Program-made: the position numbers and the translations under genes | Notes under the pieces: generated by a model | The model's input: only the letters and a program-made list of their open reading frames with translations | What the model was told of the DNA's origin: nothing | Database searches by the model: none | Shown here: positions 43,569 to 51,464 of the stretch, piece after piece | Layout of the letters: every line of letters begins with the position of its first letter | Numbering within the stretch: the first letter of the stretch is position 1 | Assembly (NCBI GenBank): GCA_028277795.1 | Contig: JANQFP010000055.1 | Span: forward strand, 1-53,514 | Direction: 5' to 3' | Length of the DNA stretch: 53,514 nucleotides | Source of the DNA: Rhodospirillales bacterium | Lineage (GTDB): Bacteria > Pseudomonadota > Alphaproteobacteria > Rhodospirillales > JANQFP01

Positions 43569-43700
43569 TCAGAGGGTAATCATGATGGCGCCGGCGAAGA
43601 TTGCCCCGGCAAGCCCCCAAGCGCCACGTTTGACGAAGCAGCAGCCAAAACCCCGCCGCTGGCTCGGTGTCCGACCTTCGCGATTGGTCTTTTGGGTCAT
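43569..43700 (-). CDS. Small membrane protein (43 aa)
   Basis: A 43-residue frame from the ATG at 43700 to the stop at 43569, too short for ordinary gene calling. A strong ribosome site, ggaggagggt, lies just upstream, and a good promoter sits 53-81 bases before the start. The product has a basic N-terminal half with a Cys pair (GFGCCFVKRG) and one hydrophobic segment (WGLAGAIFAGAIMITL), so it is likely a single-pass membrane peptide. Its function is unknown. Confidence 0.6.
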   Translation of the reverse strand: MTQKTNREGRTPSQRRGFGCCFVKRGAWGLAGAIFAGAIMITL

Positions 43701-43752
43701 ACCCTCCTCCATATTCCCGATAAGCTTAAAATTCGGGAGTCGCCAAGTCAGC

Positions 43753-43781
43753 TTAATACCCTAGTTAATTGGTTATGTAAA
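43753..43781 (-). promoter_or_regulatory. Sigma-70-type promoter for the 43-aa protein
   Basis: On the minus strand, TTTACA (43776-43781) and TATTAA (43753-43758) are separated by exactly 17 bases. The predicted transcript starts about 45 bases before the small gene. The leader contains a 6-bp stem (tcccga against tcggga) with a TAAGCTTA-containing loop just before the ribosome site. Confidence 0.6.
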
Positions 43782-44021
43782 CCCCTCCGAACAAGGGCCG
43801 AGCGATCCTCACCGAAACCAAGGCGTAGCCTGAATCGCGGCGTGCCGAGGGCGGCCATATCCGCTTGTGCGGTGGGCCGTGGTCTCCGTTCGCAGGCGCC
43901 AGGGCCGCCGAGTGGCAAACGACGTGCGGGCGGAACCGCGCGGGCGGCGTCCCGGTCCGCCCATCGGCGGCGGATAGCCTCACATGCGAACGCCTATTCC
44001 GTGTGGACAGGGCGGCTTGTT
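43782..44021. other. Non-coding stretch before the membrane protein gene
   Basis: 240 bp with no supported gene. Short frames cross it on both strands but look like shadow. It probably holds the promoter of the Pro/Ala-rich membrane protein that follows, but no clear -35/-10 pair is visible. Confidence 0.4.
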
Positions 44022-44855
44022 ATGTCCATCCTTGGGACGATCGACGGAGGGGTAGGAGGTTCTGTGGAGCATTTCGCTGGCGCGTTGGTCGTCGCCGTGC
44101 TGACCACGGGCGTCGCTCGAATTCTGAAAGTGCGCAACCCCATCCTCTGGGGGCTTCTTGCGCTTGCGTTGTTGTTGGTGGCGGTTCCTCTCGTCACTTT
44201 GTTCGCTTATGGGGTCGACGCGTCTCTGATTGACGACCCGTTCAATCAGATGGCGCTGAACAGCGCCATCTATATCGTGTGCTCGGTGGTCATGCTGGTG
44301 GTCGTGCTGGCCAACCGGGGCAAGAGCCGCAGCCAAGCGCGCCGCAGCCGGCCGGGGGCGCCGTCCCGCCCCCCTCCGGAGGGTGAGGGGCTTGGGGCCG
44401 GTGCGGCTGCCAGATCGACCTCAAGTGATCCCGCGCCGGCCGCCGCCACACAAGGAGCCTTCGCACCTGCGGACCCTGCTCCCGCCGACTCCGCGCCGGA
44501 GAGTCGAAGCGGACCGCCGTCTGCGCCGCCGCCGGAGTCCGGGGCCGAAGCGGCAGGGGCGCAGTCGGAAACGGCTCCGGCACAACCCGACCGACCCGCG
44601 GCCCCCAGTGACGAGGCGCCGCTGGTCCAGGCGCCCCCGGCAGTCGACGCGCCGCCACCCACTGCCACGGCCGCGGCGAACGCCGAGAACTCTTCGTGGG
44701 CTGCCAAGGTCAAGGACGCGGAGACCGCTTTGGCGTCCATGACGCTGAAGGACGTGCAAGACTTTTCCGACAGCGACGTCGCATTGCTTCAAGACGTGGA
44801 GCGGGTGGTGTCCGGCGTGCTGAGGATGCGCGCCACCGCAAAACCAGAGACCTGA
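44022..44855 (+). CDS. Membrane protein with a long Ala/Pro-rich tail
   Basis: 277 aa from the ATG at 44022. Three hydrophobic segments (about 10-30, 36-60 and 75-95) are followed by a basic stop-transfer patch (RGKSRSQARRSRPG) and about 100 residues rich in Ala, Pro and Ser (PAPADSAPESRSGPPSAPPP), then a helical end (AKVKDAETALASMTLKDVQD). I do not recognise a family. The topology suggests an inner-membrane anchor with a flexible cytoplasmic tail. It is convergent with the HDAC-like gene. Alternative starts upstream are open but less hydrophobic. Confidence 0.6.
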   Translation: MSILGTIDGGVGGSVEHFAGALVVAVLTTGVARILKVRNPILWGLLALALLLVAVPLVTLFAYGVDASLIDDPFNQMALNSAIYIVCSVVMLVVVLANRGKSRSQARRSRPGAPSRPPPEGEGLGAGAAARSTSSDPAPAAATQGAFAPADPAPADSAPESRSGPPSAPPPESGAEAAGAQSETAPAQPDRPAAPSDEAPLVQAPPAVDAPPPTATAAANAENSSWAAKVKDAETALASMTLKDVQDFSDSDVALLQDVERVVSGVLRMRATAKPET

Positions 44856-44901
44856 TTCGTCGCACGCGGCGTCCCCGTCCCATCGCTGTTTCCGCCAGCC
44901 G

Positions 44902-46035
44902 TTACGGGCCGGTCGCGGCTGCCGCAATGGCCCGGACCTGGGGCCGCAGCGGCCCGTGGCGCGGGACGTCGGCCAGGGTGGTGACCCACTCGGCGGCGGG
45001 CGTATGGCCCCGGCGGCGGTGCCAGCGCACGCCGCGCAGCAGGGACTCGGCCGCGGACGGCAGGCGGTCGGGGATTTCGTGCCCGTTGAGGACGCCCCAT
45101 ACGCCCGTCCAACAGCGGGCCACGGTCCACGGATTGTAGCCGCCGCCGCCCAGCACGAGAAGGCGCGGCGCCACCGGTCTTACGGCTGCGACGGCGCGCC
45201 ACAGCGCCTGGTTTGACAGGGACAGCCGACTCAGGGGGTCGTCGGCCAGGGCGTCGGCGCCGCATTGGACGACCACCGCGTCCGGCTCGAAGTCCTGAAG
45301 GGCCGGCAGCACGACCGCCTCAATCAGGAACTCCAGCTCGGTGTCGTTGAAACCGCTCGGTACCGGGAGGTTGAGCGCGGTTCCGCCGGCCCGGTCGTAC
45401 ACGCCGCCCGGCGCCGCTGAAAGGCCGTCGCCCCGGGCCATGGGCCAGCGGCCCGCCTCGTGGATGGACAGGGTGAAGACCCGGTCGTCGTCGGCGAACG
45501 CGTCCTGGACGCCGTCGCCGAAATGGGCGTCCAGGTCCAGATAGAAGACCCGCCGCGTCCCGCCGTCCAGGAGGGCCAGGATGCCGAGCACCGGGTCGTT
45601 GAAATAGCAGAACCCGCTGGCCCGTCCGGTCCGCCCATGGTGGGTGCCGCCCGCAGGGCTGTGAACGATGCCGCCGTTGCCGAGCAAGCGTGCCGCAAGA
45701 AGCGAGGCGCCGCAGGCGGTGGCCGGCCGCTTGAACATGTGCCGATAGACGGGGTTGCCGTTGACGCCGATGTTGTAGCGCTGCTTGTCGGCGGGCGACA
45801 CGGACTGGATGCGCTCGGCCCGGGCGACGGCGCGCACGTAGGCGGGGCTGTGAAAACGGGTCAGCTCGGCCACCGTCGCCTGCGGGCTGTCGCGGTAAGC
45901 GGCGGCGGGCAGCCATCCCAGCACTCTGCACAGGTCGATGGTCAGCGACACCCGAGGGATCGCCAAGGGGTGTCCGTGGCTGTCCAAAGGGGCCCGGTAG
46001 ATCTCGCTGCCGATGAACAGGGGGCGGCCGCCCAT
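44902..46035 (-). CDS. Histone deacetylase-family protein (AcuC-like)
   Basis: 377 aa. The class I HDAC fold is clear: HSPAGGTHHGRTGRASGFCY (catalytic His pair), YLDLDAHFGDGVQDAF (Zn ligands D and H), VVQCGADALADDPLSRLSLS (Zn Asp) and GGGGYNPWTVARCW near the end. Bacterial members act on acetylpolyamines or on acetylated acetyl-CoA synthetase (AcuC). The substrate here is not decided; length and motifs favour AcuC-like. Cytoplasmic. There is no acs gene nearby, though the SLC5 kinase 11 kb upstream is of a type linked to acetate. Confidence 0.88.
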   Translation of the reverse strand: MGGRPLFIGSEIYRAPLDSHGHPLAIPRVSLTIDLCRVLGWLPAAAYRDSPQATVAELTRFHSPAYVRAVARAERIQSVSPADKQRYNIGVNGNPVYRHMFKRPATACGASLLAARLLGNGGIVHSPAGGTHHGRTGRASGFCYFNDPVLGILALLDGGTRRVFYLDLDAHFGDGVQDAFADDDRVFTLSIHEAGRWPMARGDGLSAAPGGVYDRAGGTALNLPVPSGFNDTELEFLIEAVVLPALQDFEPDAVVVQCGADALADDPLSRLSLSNQALWRAVAAVRPVAPRLLVLGGGGYNPWTVARCWTGVWGVLNGHEIPDRLPSAAESLLRGVRWHRRRGHTPAAEWVTTLADVPRHGPLRPQVRAIAAAATGP

Positions 46036-46214
46036 GCTCTCAAGCTACCCGTATCGCGCGGAGGCCCGCCACCGCAAAGGGCGGAGCGGGCTCACCCAAC
46101 CCTGAGTGAAGTTGTGGGGCGCATGGTCCGCCGTCGAGGCGTATTGACCATGGCCGCTCGGGCCGCGTAGTTTGCCGCGAAACAACAAAGGTTACCCAGT
46201 TGCCGGAGGAAGAC

Positions 46215-46388
46215 ATGGCCGATATCGAGGATTTGCGCACGCTCATCGTTGATCTCAAGAAGGCGAGAAAGCGGAAAATCGAGGAGATGATGCGGGCTGG
46301 CGGCGTCCCCACCCCCGATCAGGTGCGGGAGCTGGCGGAAGTGCAAACCAGCATCCGCGCGGTCTCGGACGTCATCTCGGAAGGCTGA
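46215..46388 (+). CDS. Small charged helical protein, unknown
   Basis: 57 aa from the ATG at 46215, preceded by ggaggaag; a TTG at 46200 is in frame but would place the ribosome site inside the gene. The sequence is one or two charged helices (LRTLIVDLKKARKRKIEEMM, then VRELAEVQTSIRAVSDVI) with no Cys or membrane segment. No known family is recognised. It may be a regulatory peptide or a structural adaptor. Confidence 0.6.
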   Translation: MADIEDLRTLIVDLKKARKRKIEEMMRAGGVPTPDQVRELAEVQTSIRAVSDVISEG

Positions 46389-46438
46389 TTGGTTGGCAGT
46401 ACGCCGGACGACGGCCCCGGCGTGCCGAAGTCCTGGCC

Positions 46439-46784
46439 TCACTGTGGCAGGGGCCGGCCCTCGCAGTCGACGGCGACGGTCCCGATCAGGCGCAAATGGG
46501 TCTCGGGGTCGGCCAGCACCGCGTCAATGATGGCGTCGCCACCGGACAGGGGCTAGGCGACCTTGAGGACGAGGGCGCCGAGCCATCGGACGGTGGTCCC
46601 CGGATGGTAGACGCGCCCGGCGTCGTCAGGTTGACGATGTTGAGGGCGTCGAACAGTTAGACGTAGTTGGGATCCACAGCCGGTGCGGTCCGGCGGCTTG
46701 GTGCGCCCACGGCGCCGCAGCCAAGGTGCAGGCCGGCAGGAGCGCGAGGGAGCCCCAGGCCAGGCGGTGCCGGGTCAGCGTCAT
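46439..46784 (-). pseudogene. Degraded glycosyltransferase-like membrane protein remnant
   Basis: The ATG at 46784 overlaps the methyltransferase stop (ATGA) and opens a frame beginning with a hydrophobic segment (LAWGSLALLPACTLAAAPW). After a frame shift near 46690, another frame encodes DPNYV, a stop, LFDALNIVNLTTPGRVYHPG, then a further stop before LSGGDAIIDAVLADPETHLR. The DP-Y..LF-ALN pattern followed by HPGTT is familiar from GT39-like membrane proteins. One shift and two stops within 350 bases show that the gene is dead or badly damaged. Its upstream partner remains intact. Confidence 0.6.
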
Positions 46785-47485
46785 CCTTTCCACGCCATCC
46801 AGCCGCCGAACAGCAGGGCCCGGAAGAAGGGGACGACGGTGGAAAACCCCGCCTGTTCGAGCAGCCGATGGACCCGGTCCTCGGGAACGAAGTGGATGTC
46901 GCTCAGCACGTGCCGGAAGGTGTCCTCGATCACGCTGGCGTCGAGACCGGCGGCGAACTGCCACTGGCGCCAGCCGTCGGCCATCTTGGCGAAACCCGGT
47001 GCCGCCGGATCGCCATGCAGGTCGACGAGCACCAGCGGCGCGCCGGGCTCGAGCCGGGATGCGACGCTCCGCAGCAAGGCACTCTTCTCGTCTTCGCCGC
47101 GGACGAACTGCATGACCAGGATCAGGGTGGCAGCGTCGAAGGCCACGTCCGTCGGCAGGTCGTCGACCACGCCCCGAACCCAGTGCACGCGGTCCGCGCC
47201 ACCGGCGCCAGTGACCTTCCGGCGCGCCACGGCCAGCATGTCCGGCGACGGATCCACCGCCGTGAAGCGCCACTCCGGGCGGCGCCGGCTCAGGGTCAGC
47301 ATCTCCATGCCGGTGCCGGCCCCCACCACCAGGACGCGGGCGCGCGGCCCAAGTTCGTTCTCCAGCATGAGTCCGGCCAGGGCATGGAACAGGTCATAGC
47401 CCGGGATGACCTGGGGCACGTCACCGTCGTAGCTCTGCGCCTTGTCCCGATCGAAATGGCGCGGCCCATCGAAGCTGTCGTTCAT
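46781..47485 (-). CDS. SAM-dependent class I methyltransferase
   Basis: 234 aa from the ATG at 47485; the open frame upstream overlaps the tRNA and CoA-transferase genes and is spurious. The SAM-binding motif I is VLVVGAGTGMEM, motif II TAVDPSPDMLAVA and the post-motif DLPTDVAFDAATLILVMQFV. The C-terminal half (HGDPAAPGFAKMADG..., FFRALLFGGW) is of the type seen in small-molecule methyltransferases. The acceptor is unknown. Cytoplasmic. The gene is followed by a degraded membrane-protein remnant that shares its stop-start overlap, so the two once formed an operon. Confidence 0.8.
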   Translation of the reverse strand: MNDSFDGPRHFDRDKAQSYDGDVPQVIPGYDLFHALAGLMLENELGPRARVLVVGAGTGMEMLTLSRRRPEWRFTAVDPSPDMLAVARRKVTGAGGADRVHWVRGVVDDLPTDVAFDAATLILVMQFVRGEDEKSALLRSVASRLEPGAPLVLVDLHGDPAAPGFAKMADGWRQWQFAAGLDASVIEDTFRHVLSDIHFVPEDRVHRLLEQAGFSTVVPFFRALLFGGWMAWKG

Positions 47486-47561
47486 GGAATGCCCCGACCC
47501 GACCGCCAGACGGCGGCCCGCCCCCAGATCGCCCGGAAAAAAATGGCCGCATGCGCGACCC

Positions 47562-47637
47562 TGGTAGGCGGGGGTAGGGATCGAACCTCCGACCTCTGCC
47601 GTGTAATGGCAGCGCTCTCCCACTGAGCTACCCGCCT
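47562..47637 (-). tRNA. tRNA-Val (anticodon TAC), T-stem irregular
   Basis: The minus strand reads A1GGCGGG-TA-GCTC...GAGC-G, then an anticodon stem CTGCC/GGCAG with loop ATTACAC, giving anticodon TAC (Val). The variable loop is AGGTC and the T-arm is GGAGG-TTCGATC. The acceptor ends CCCGCCT-A with an encoded CCA (47562-47564). The 3' T-stem strand reads CCTACC where CCTCC would pair perfectly, so one extra A (47575) bulges out. Acceptor and anticodon stems are intact. Confidence 0.8.
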
Positions 47638-47700
47638 GCTTGGCCATTCTATGGCAACCGATAGACCGGCTCCAACCGGCAAATGGCGGCGACGATCGCC

Positions 47701-48957
47701 TCACATGGCGGCGCGGCGTCGGTCCCAGGCAGCGCGCAAATCGTCGCGGAACCGCGGGTCGGCAACGGCGATCAGGGCCTCGGCGCGGGCATCCACGGAC
47801 TTGCCGCGCAAGTCGGCGACGCCGTGCTCGGTCACCACCAGACCCATGTCGCCGCGAGCGACGCTCACCGGCGCCCCGGCGGTGAACTCGGGGACGATGC
47901 GCGACACCGCCCCTCCCTTGGCCGTGGACGCCAGCGCAACGATGGGCAGGCCGCCCGGCGACGCACGGGCGCCACGGAGGAAATCGACCAGACCGCCGGC
48001 GCTGCTGATCTGGCGCCCGCCGACCGCCTCGGCGTTGGCCTGGCCCAGGAGGTCCACCTCGATCACCGAATTGATGGCGATCAAGCGCGGAATGGCAGCC
48101 AGAACGGCCGGGTCGTGGGTATGGGCCACCGGGGCGAAGCGGACCCGCGGGTTGTCCGCGACCCAATCGTAAAGATCCGCATCGCCCCAGGCGACGCCGG
48201 TCGTGATGGCTCCGTCGACGTCGGCGATGGCGCCGGCATCGACCAGATCCTTGACCGATTCCGTGATCATGCCCCCGTGGACCATGAGCCCCCGTTTGCC
48301 GGCCAACGCACCCAGCACCGCCTGGATGCGGCCGACGCCGATCTGGATGGTGTCGGCGTCGGCGACCAGGTCCGCGATGTGGTGACCGATGGCGGCGAGA
48401 TCGGCGTCCGCGGGCGCCGGCGCCTCGGCCAGCAGGGGGCGGCTTTCCTCGACCACGTAGTCGAGGTCGTCGAAGGCCACCGTCGTCGCGCCCCGGGTGC
48501 GCGGCATGGCGGCATTGACATGGGCGACGGTCAGTCGGGCCTTGGACAACACGGCCGGGGTGAAGTCGTTGGCTACCCCGAGGCTGCAGCGCCCGTCGGC
48601 GTCCGCTGCTGCGACGTGCAGAAAGGCCACGTCGATGTCCGCGGTATCGCGCAGGTAGGCGTAGATGCCCGAATAGGGCAACGGCAGGAAATCGACCCGC
48701 CCGGCGGTGAACGACGGACGCAGGTCGTGACCGACGAAAAACGCAGTGCTGCGCGCCGTGGGGTGCAGTGCGGCGTAGTCGACTCGATTGATCCCCGGAA
48801 TCCAGACACCGACGAACCGCACGCCCGAGCAGGCCGCGGGCGCCGCTTGCAGGGCCTCGACCAGAACCGCGGACTCGCCGGCGAACCCGGGCGCATAGAC
48901 CTGCATCCCGGGCTGCAGCACCGTCGGCACGTCGACGGCAGTCAGAGGCTTGGGCAT
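47701..48957 (-). CDS. Acetyl-CoA hydrolase/transferase (4-hydroxybutyrate CoA-transferase-like)
   Basis: 418 aa from the ATG at 48957, with ggagg ten bases upstream; the ATG at 48978 would place that site inside the coding region. Features: VQIGVGRIQAVLGALAGKRG-like segment (VGRIQAVLGAL), VHGGMITESVKDLVDAG, INSVIEVDLLGQANAE (candidate catalytic Glu) and the C-terminal GDMGLVVTEHGVADLRGKS. It would transfer CoA between short-chain acids. Cytoplasmic. Substrates are not fixed by the sequence; butyrate, 4-hydroxybutyrate and acetate are typical for the family. Confidence 0.85.
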   Translation of the reverse strand: MPKPLTAVDVPTVLQPGMQVYAPGFAGESAVLVEALQAAPAACSGVRFVGVWIPGINRVDYAALHPTARSTAFFVGHDLRPSFTAGRVDFLPLPYSGIYAYLRDTADIDVAFLHVAAADADGRCSLGVANDFTPAVLSKARLTVAHVNAAMPRTRGATTVAFDDLDYVVEESRPLLAEAPAPADADLAAIGHHIADLVADADTIQIGVGRIQAVLGALAGKRGLMVHGGMITESVKDLVDAGAIADVDGAITTGVAWGDADLYDWVADNPRVRFAPVAHTHDPAVLAAIPRLIAINSVIEVDLLGQANAEAVGGRQISSAGGLVDFLRGARASPGGLPIVALASTAKGGAVSRIVPEFTAGAPVSVARGDMGLVVTEHGVADLRGKSVDARAEALIAVADPRFRDDLRAAWDRRRAAM

Positions 48958-49049
48958 GGGCAGATCGCCTCCAGTCATCGCGACCGCGACCCACCTACCG
49001 CCTTGTGCCGAGGCGTGTCAAACGGGGACTGTCCGCAGTTGGGTCGCCG

Positions 49050-49463
49050 TCAGGTCAGCGCGCCTTCGATGCGCTCGACCAGTTGGGCCACCGCGCGTTG
49101 GGGCCGATGATCCCGGTGGCGGTCCGCGAACTCCTCGGCCCGGCGACGAAAGCGTTCCTCGGAGAGCAGCGCCAGGAAATGCCGTCCGATCTCGTCCCCA
49201 TCGGCGCCGGTCGGCGAAGCGAGTCCGTACCCGTCAGCGGTCACGCGATGGACCAGCATCGCCTGCTCCAGTTGGTAAGGGGTCATCATGAGGGGTCGCC
49301 CGCGCAGCAGGGCCTGGGCCACCAGCCCATGGCCACCGGGGGCGACCACCACGTCGCAACCGTCGAGGGCGGCCGCGGCGAAGGCGGAGTCCCCGGTGAC
49401 AGGGATACCCCGAAGACCTAGACTCCCCGGCCCGGCGGCAAAGGGGTCGACGCCGTTGCGCCA
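49050..49463 (-). pseudogene. Glycosyltransferase C-terminal remnant (MurG/UGT-type)
   Basis: About 137 residues with the nucleotide-sugar half of a GT-B glycosyltransferase: FAAAALDGCDVVVAPGGHGL, then VAQALLRGRPLMMTPYQLEQ and a final helix pair. An in-frame stop (49464-49466) precedes it with no start, and the divergent DUF4345 gene begins at 49485, so the N-terminal Rossmann domain is absent. It is most likely a truncated gene, not a functional half-enzyme. Confidence 0.6.
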
Positions 49464-49484
49464 TCATAGGGAGGGGTACGCACC

Positions 49485-49865
49485 ATGGTCCTCGCCCATA
49501 AGCTGGTTCTCTACGGGCTCCTCGGTTTGCTCGGCCTGAGCCTGGTGATTCCGGGGGTTATCGGCGTCTTCCGGCCCGGCGTCGGACAGGCTTGGCTGGT
49601 CGCCGAGACCATCGACGCCAAGAACCACCTGCGGGCCGTCAACGCCATGATCGCCGCCCTGGGGGCCGTCGCCCTGTGGGCGTGTTGGGACCTGGAGCGG
49701 TCCCGGCTGCTGGTCATGGCCCTGGGGGTGGTCATGGCCGCGCTGGTTGCCGCCCGTGTGTACTCCGTCGTCGTCGACGGCGTGCCGGGTCCGTCAAGCT
49801 GGACCTACCTGGCAGTCGAGTCGGTCTTGGCCGGCGTTTTCCTGGGGTGGCCGCCGCCGCCCTGA
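49485..49865 (+). CDS. DUF4345 family membrane protein
   Basis: 126 aa with four hydrophobic helices (LYGLLGLLGLSLVIPGVIGV, AVNAMIAALGAVALWACW, LLVMALGVVMAALVAARVYS and YLAVESVLAGVFLG). The RAVNAMIA segment and the overall size match DUF4345, a family of small four-helix inner-membrane proteins of unknown function. The ATG has a gagggg-containing upstream. It overlaps nothing and is convergent with the protease gene. Confidence 0.7.
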   Translation: MVLAHKLVLYGLLGLLGLSLVIPGVIGVFRPGVGQAWLVAETIDAKNHLRAVNAMIAALGAVALWACWDLERSRLLVMALGVVMAALVAARVYSVVVDGVPGPSSWTYLAVESVLAGVFLGWPPPP

Positions 49866-49882
49866 CCGTCGGGGTGCCGCCG

Positions 49883-50818
49883 TCAGTTCCAGCAGCCGAT
49901 GCGCGCGATGAAAGGCTTGGCGGCGCCGAACAGCTCCTCGTCGGACATGGAGACCTCCGGGGTCGCGGTCTGGTAAGCGATGCGGTGCCGGTCGAGGAAG
50001 CGGAACACCACGGGAAGCGAGATGGCGAAACCGAGATCCCGAACCAGGGTGCCGGTCTTCTTGAACACGCTGACGGAATTGATCTTGGCGACGACGACTC
50101 CGACCACGCGGCCCCCGTCGTCGAGGACCGGGCCGCCGCTGTTGCCCGGATAGACGAAGGCCCGCATGGAGACGACCGCGTCGGAGGCGGTCAGGGAGGC
50201 CATGATGGTGTCGTCGTGCGGGACGTAGGTGCCGAGGGTCAGTTGTGGCCTGAGCGGCGGCAAGGTCTTGGTCGGATAGCCGATGATGAACAGCTTCTTG
50301 CCGGCTTCCATCTGGAGCGGGGGATGGAAGGCCGCCGTCGCCGGCGCCTTCATGTCGGCCTGGAGCACCGCCAGGTCATGAGCCTTGTCGACGGCCAGCA
50401 CCTTAGCCGGGGCCTGCTTGCCGGTGGTGGTCTGCACGGACACCGCGGCGCACTCGTCGATGACGTGGTTGTTCGTGACCACCTTGCCGTCGCGGCTGAT
50501 GAAGAAGGCCGAGCCGAGGCCGGTCTGTTTGCGGCCCGGAATGACGGGCGTCGGCTTCGCCATCAGGGCGCGTTGGATGCGCTGGGCGCGGCGGGCGCGG
50601 ATCTCGGCTGCCTTGTCGGCGCTGATCACCTCTCCGGCGCACTTGCCGGCGACCACCTCGCTGACCGTGTCGCGCCCCGGGTCGTAGCAGTAGACCACGC
50701 TCGATCCCTCGTCGGCCCGGCCGGCCGAGGCCACAACACCCATCGTGACACCCCAAGCCACCAGGGCGGCAGCAGTGCGGGGCAGGCGCTTCGCCGTGTG
50801 CATCGTCATCATGGACAT
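49883..50818 (-). CDS. Periplasmic trypsin-like serine protease (HtrA/S1C-like)
   Basis: 311 aa. A signal peptide covers about residues 1-35 (RTAAALVAWGVTMGVVASAGRA). The catalytic triad is visible: H118 in NNHVI, D148 in AHDLAVLQ and S227 in GNSGGPV. No PDZ domain follows the protease, unlike DegP, so it is a one-domain secreted protease. A Cys-rich N-terminal segment (YCYDPGRDT...GKCAGE) precedes the domain. It is probably involved in envelope protein quality control; targets are unknown. A small zinc-ribbon gene lies upstream on the same strand. Confidence 0.85.
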   Translation of the reverse strand: MSMMTMHTAKRLPRTAAALVAWGVTMGVVASAGRADEGSSVVYCYDPGRDTVSEVVAGKCAGEVISADKAAEIRARRAQRIQRALMAKPTPVIPGRKQTGLGSAFFISRDGKVVTNNHVIDECAAVSVQTTTGKQAPAKVLAVDKAHDLAVLQADMKAPATAAFHPPLQMEAGKKLFIIGYPTKTLPPLRPQLTLGTYVPHDDTIMASLTASDAVVSMRAFVYPGNSGGPVLDDGGRVVGVVVAKINSVSVFKKTGTLVRDLGFAISLPVVFRFLDRHRIAYQTATPEVSMSDEELFGAAKPFIARIGCWN

Positions 50819-50894
50819 GATCCAACCCTGATCCGTGCCGTGCCCGAGGTCAATCCCCGGCCGTCGGCATGATGGTAATGAAGGTATCGACCCG

Positions 50895-51080
50895 TCAGAA
50901 GCGCGCGGCGACGGCCTCCGGAGCCATCAAACGGCCGCTGCCCCGGCATACCGGGCAGCGCACCAGGCCCTCGGCCTTCACGTCGCGCACCTCGTCGGCG
51001 AATACCCAACCGGTCTCGCAGTGACTGCAGCCCGTGGGTTTCGGGATGGAAATGGCCTTCTTGCCCTTGCGAGAAGCCAT
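50895..51080 (-). CDS. Small zinc-ribbon protein
   Basis: 61 aa from the ATG at 51080, with gaggaggcc upstream. Two CxxC pairs (GCSHCETGW and RCPVCRGSGRL) fit a DnaJ-like zinc finger of one zinc atom. The CPVCRGSG repeat resembles the DnaJ cysteine-rich domain, but the rest is not DnaJ. The N-terminus is basic (MASRKGKKAISIPKP). The protein may bind nucleic acid or protein; the role is unknown. Confidence 0.75.
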   Translation of the reverse strand: MASRKGKKAISIPKPTGCSHCETGWVFADEVRDVKAEGLVRCPVCRGSGRLMAPEAVAARF

Positions 51081-51302
51081 GATCGGCCTCCTCGATCGAT
51101 TGCCGATGCTGCCGCCGTTAGTGGGCGCGGCGCATGGTGCCCGTGCCGGCGGCGTCACCAGCATGGCAGCAACAACCGTGCCACATACGAAAGCCAATCA
51201 GTCTCAACGGCTTATCCGCGGACGAGTCGGCGCCTCGCTGACGGCCTGTAAGAAATACCGACAGCGGCAAGGGCGCGAGGGGCGGGTCGCGATCGGCGGA
51301 TT

Positions 51303-51316
51303 GCAGACCGGTCTGC
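51303..51316. promoter_or_regulatory. 14-bp perfect palindrome upstream of phoX
   Basis: gcagaccggtctgc is a perfect 14-bp palindrome about 150 bases before the phoX start and directly beside a candidate Pho box. It could be an operator for a dimeric regulator. No second copy was noticed. Confidence 0.4.
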
Positions 51317-51318
51317 GG

Positions 51319-51336
51319 TCGTCATCCAATCTTCAT
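51319..51336 (+). promoter_or_regulatory. Candidate Pho box
   Basis: Two half-sites, tcgtcat and tcttcat, are separated by four bases, so they repeat every 11 bases as in PhoB-binding Pho boxes. The sites match the usual (C)TGTCAT half-site in five or fewer bases each, so the call is tentative. The position, 129 bases before the phoX start, fits phosphate-starvation control. The rest of 51081-51464 contains nothing else I can name. Confidence 0.35.
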
Positions 51337-51464
51337 GGGAACAACATCAATCCGCAACGCAAGGTCCGGTAGCAAAAGGTGACGCCTTGGAGCAGGGGGC
51401 GCAATGGGGCCGCCGCTCGTGGCGCCTTCCATTGAACAATGATACAGAGGAAGGGATGAGATCG

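Noticed and set aside
46781..48994. Methyltransferase extended to 737 residues through the tRNA gene
   Set aside because: The extension crosses tRNA-Val and mirrors the CoA-transferase gene. The ATG at 47485 begins the conserved domain.
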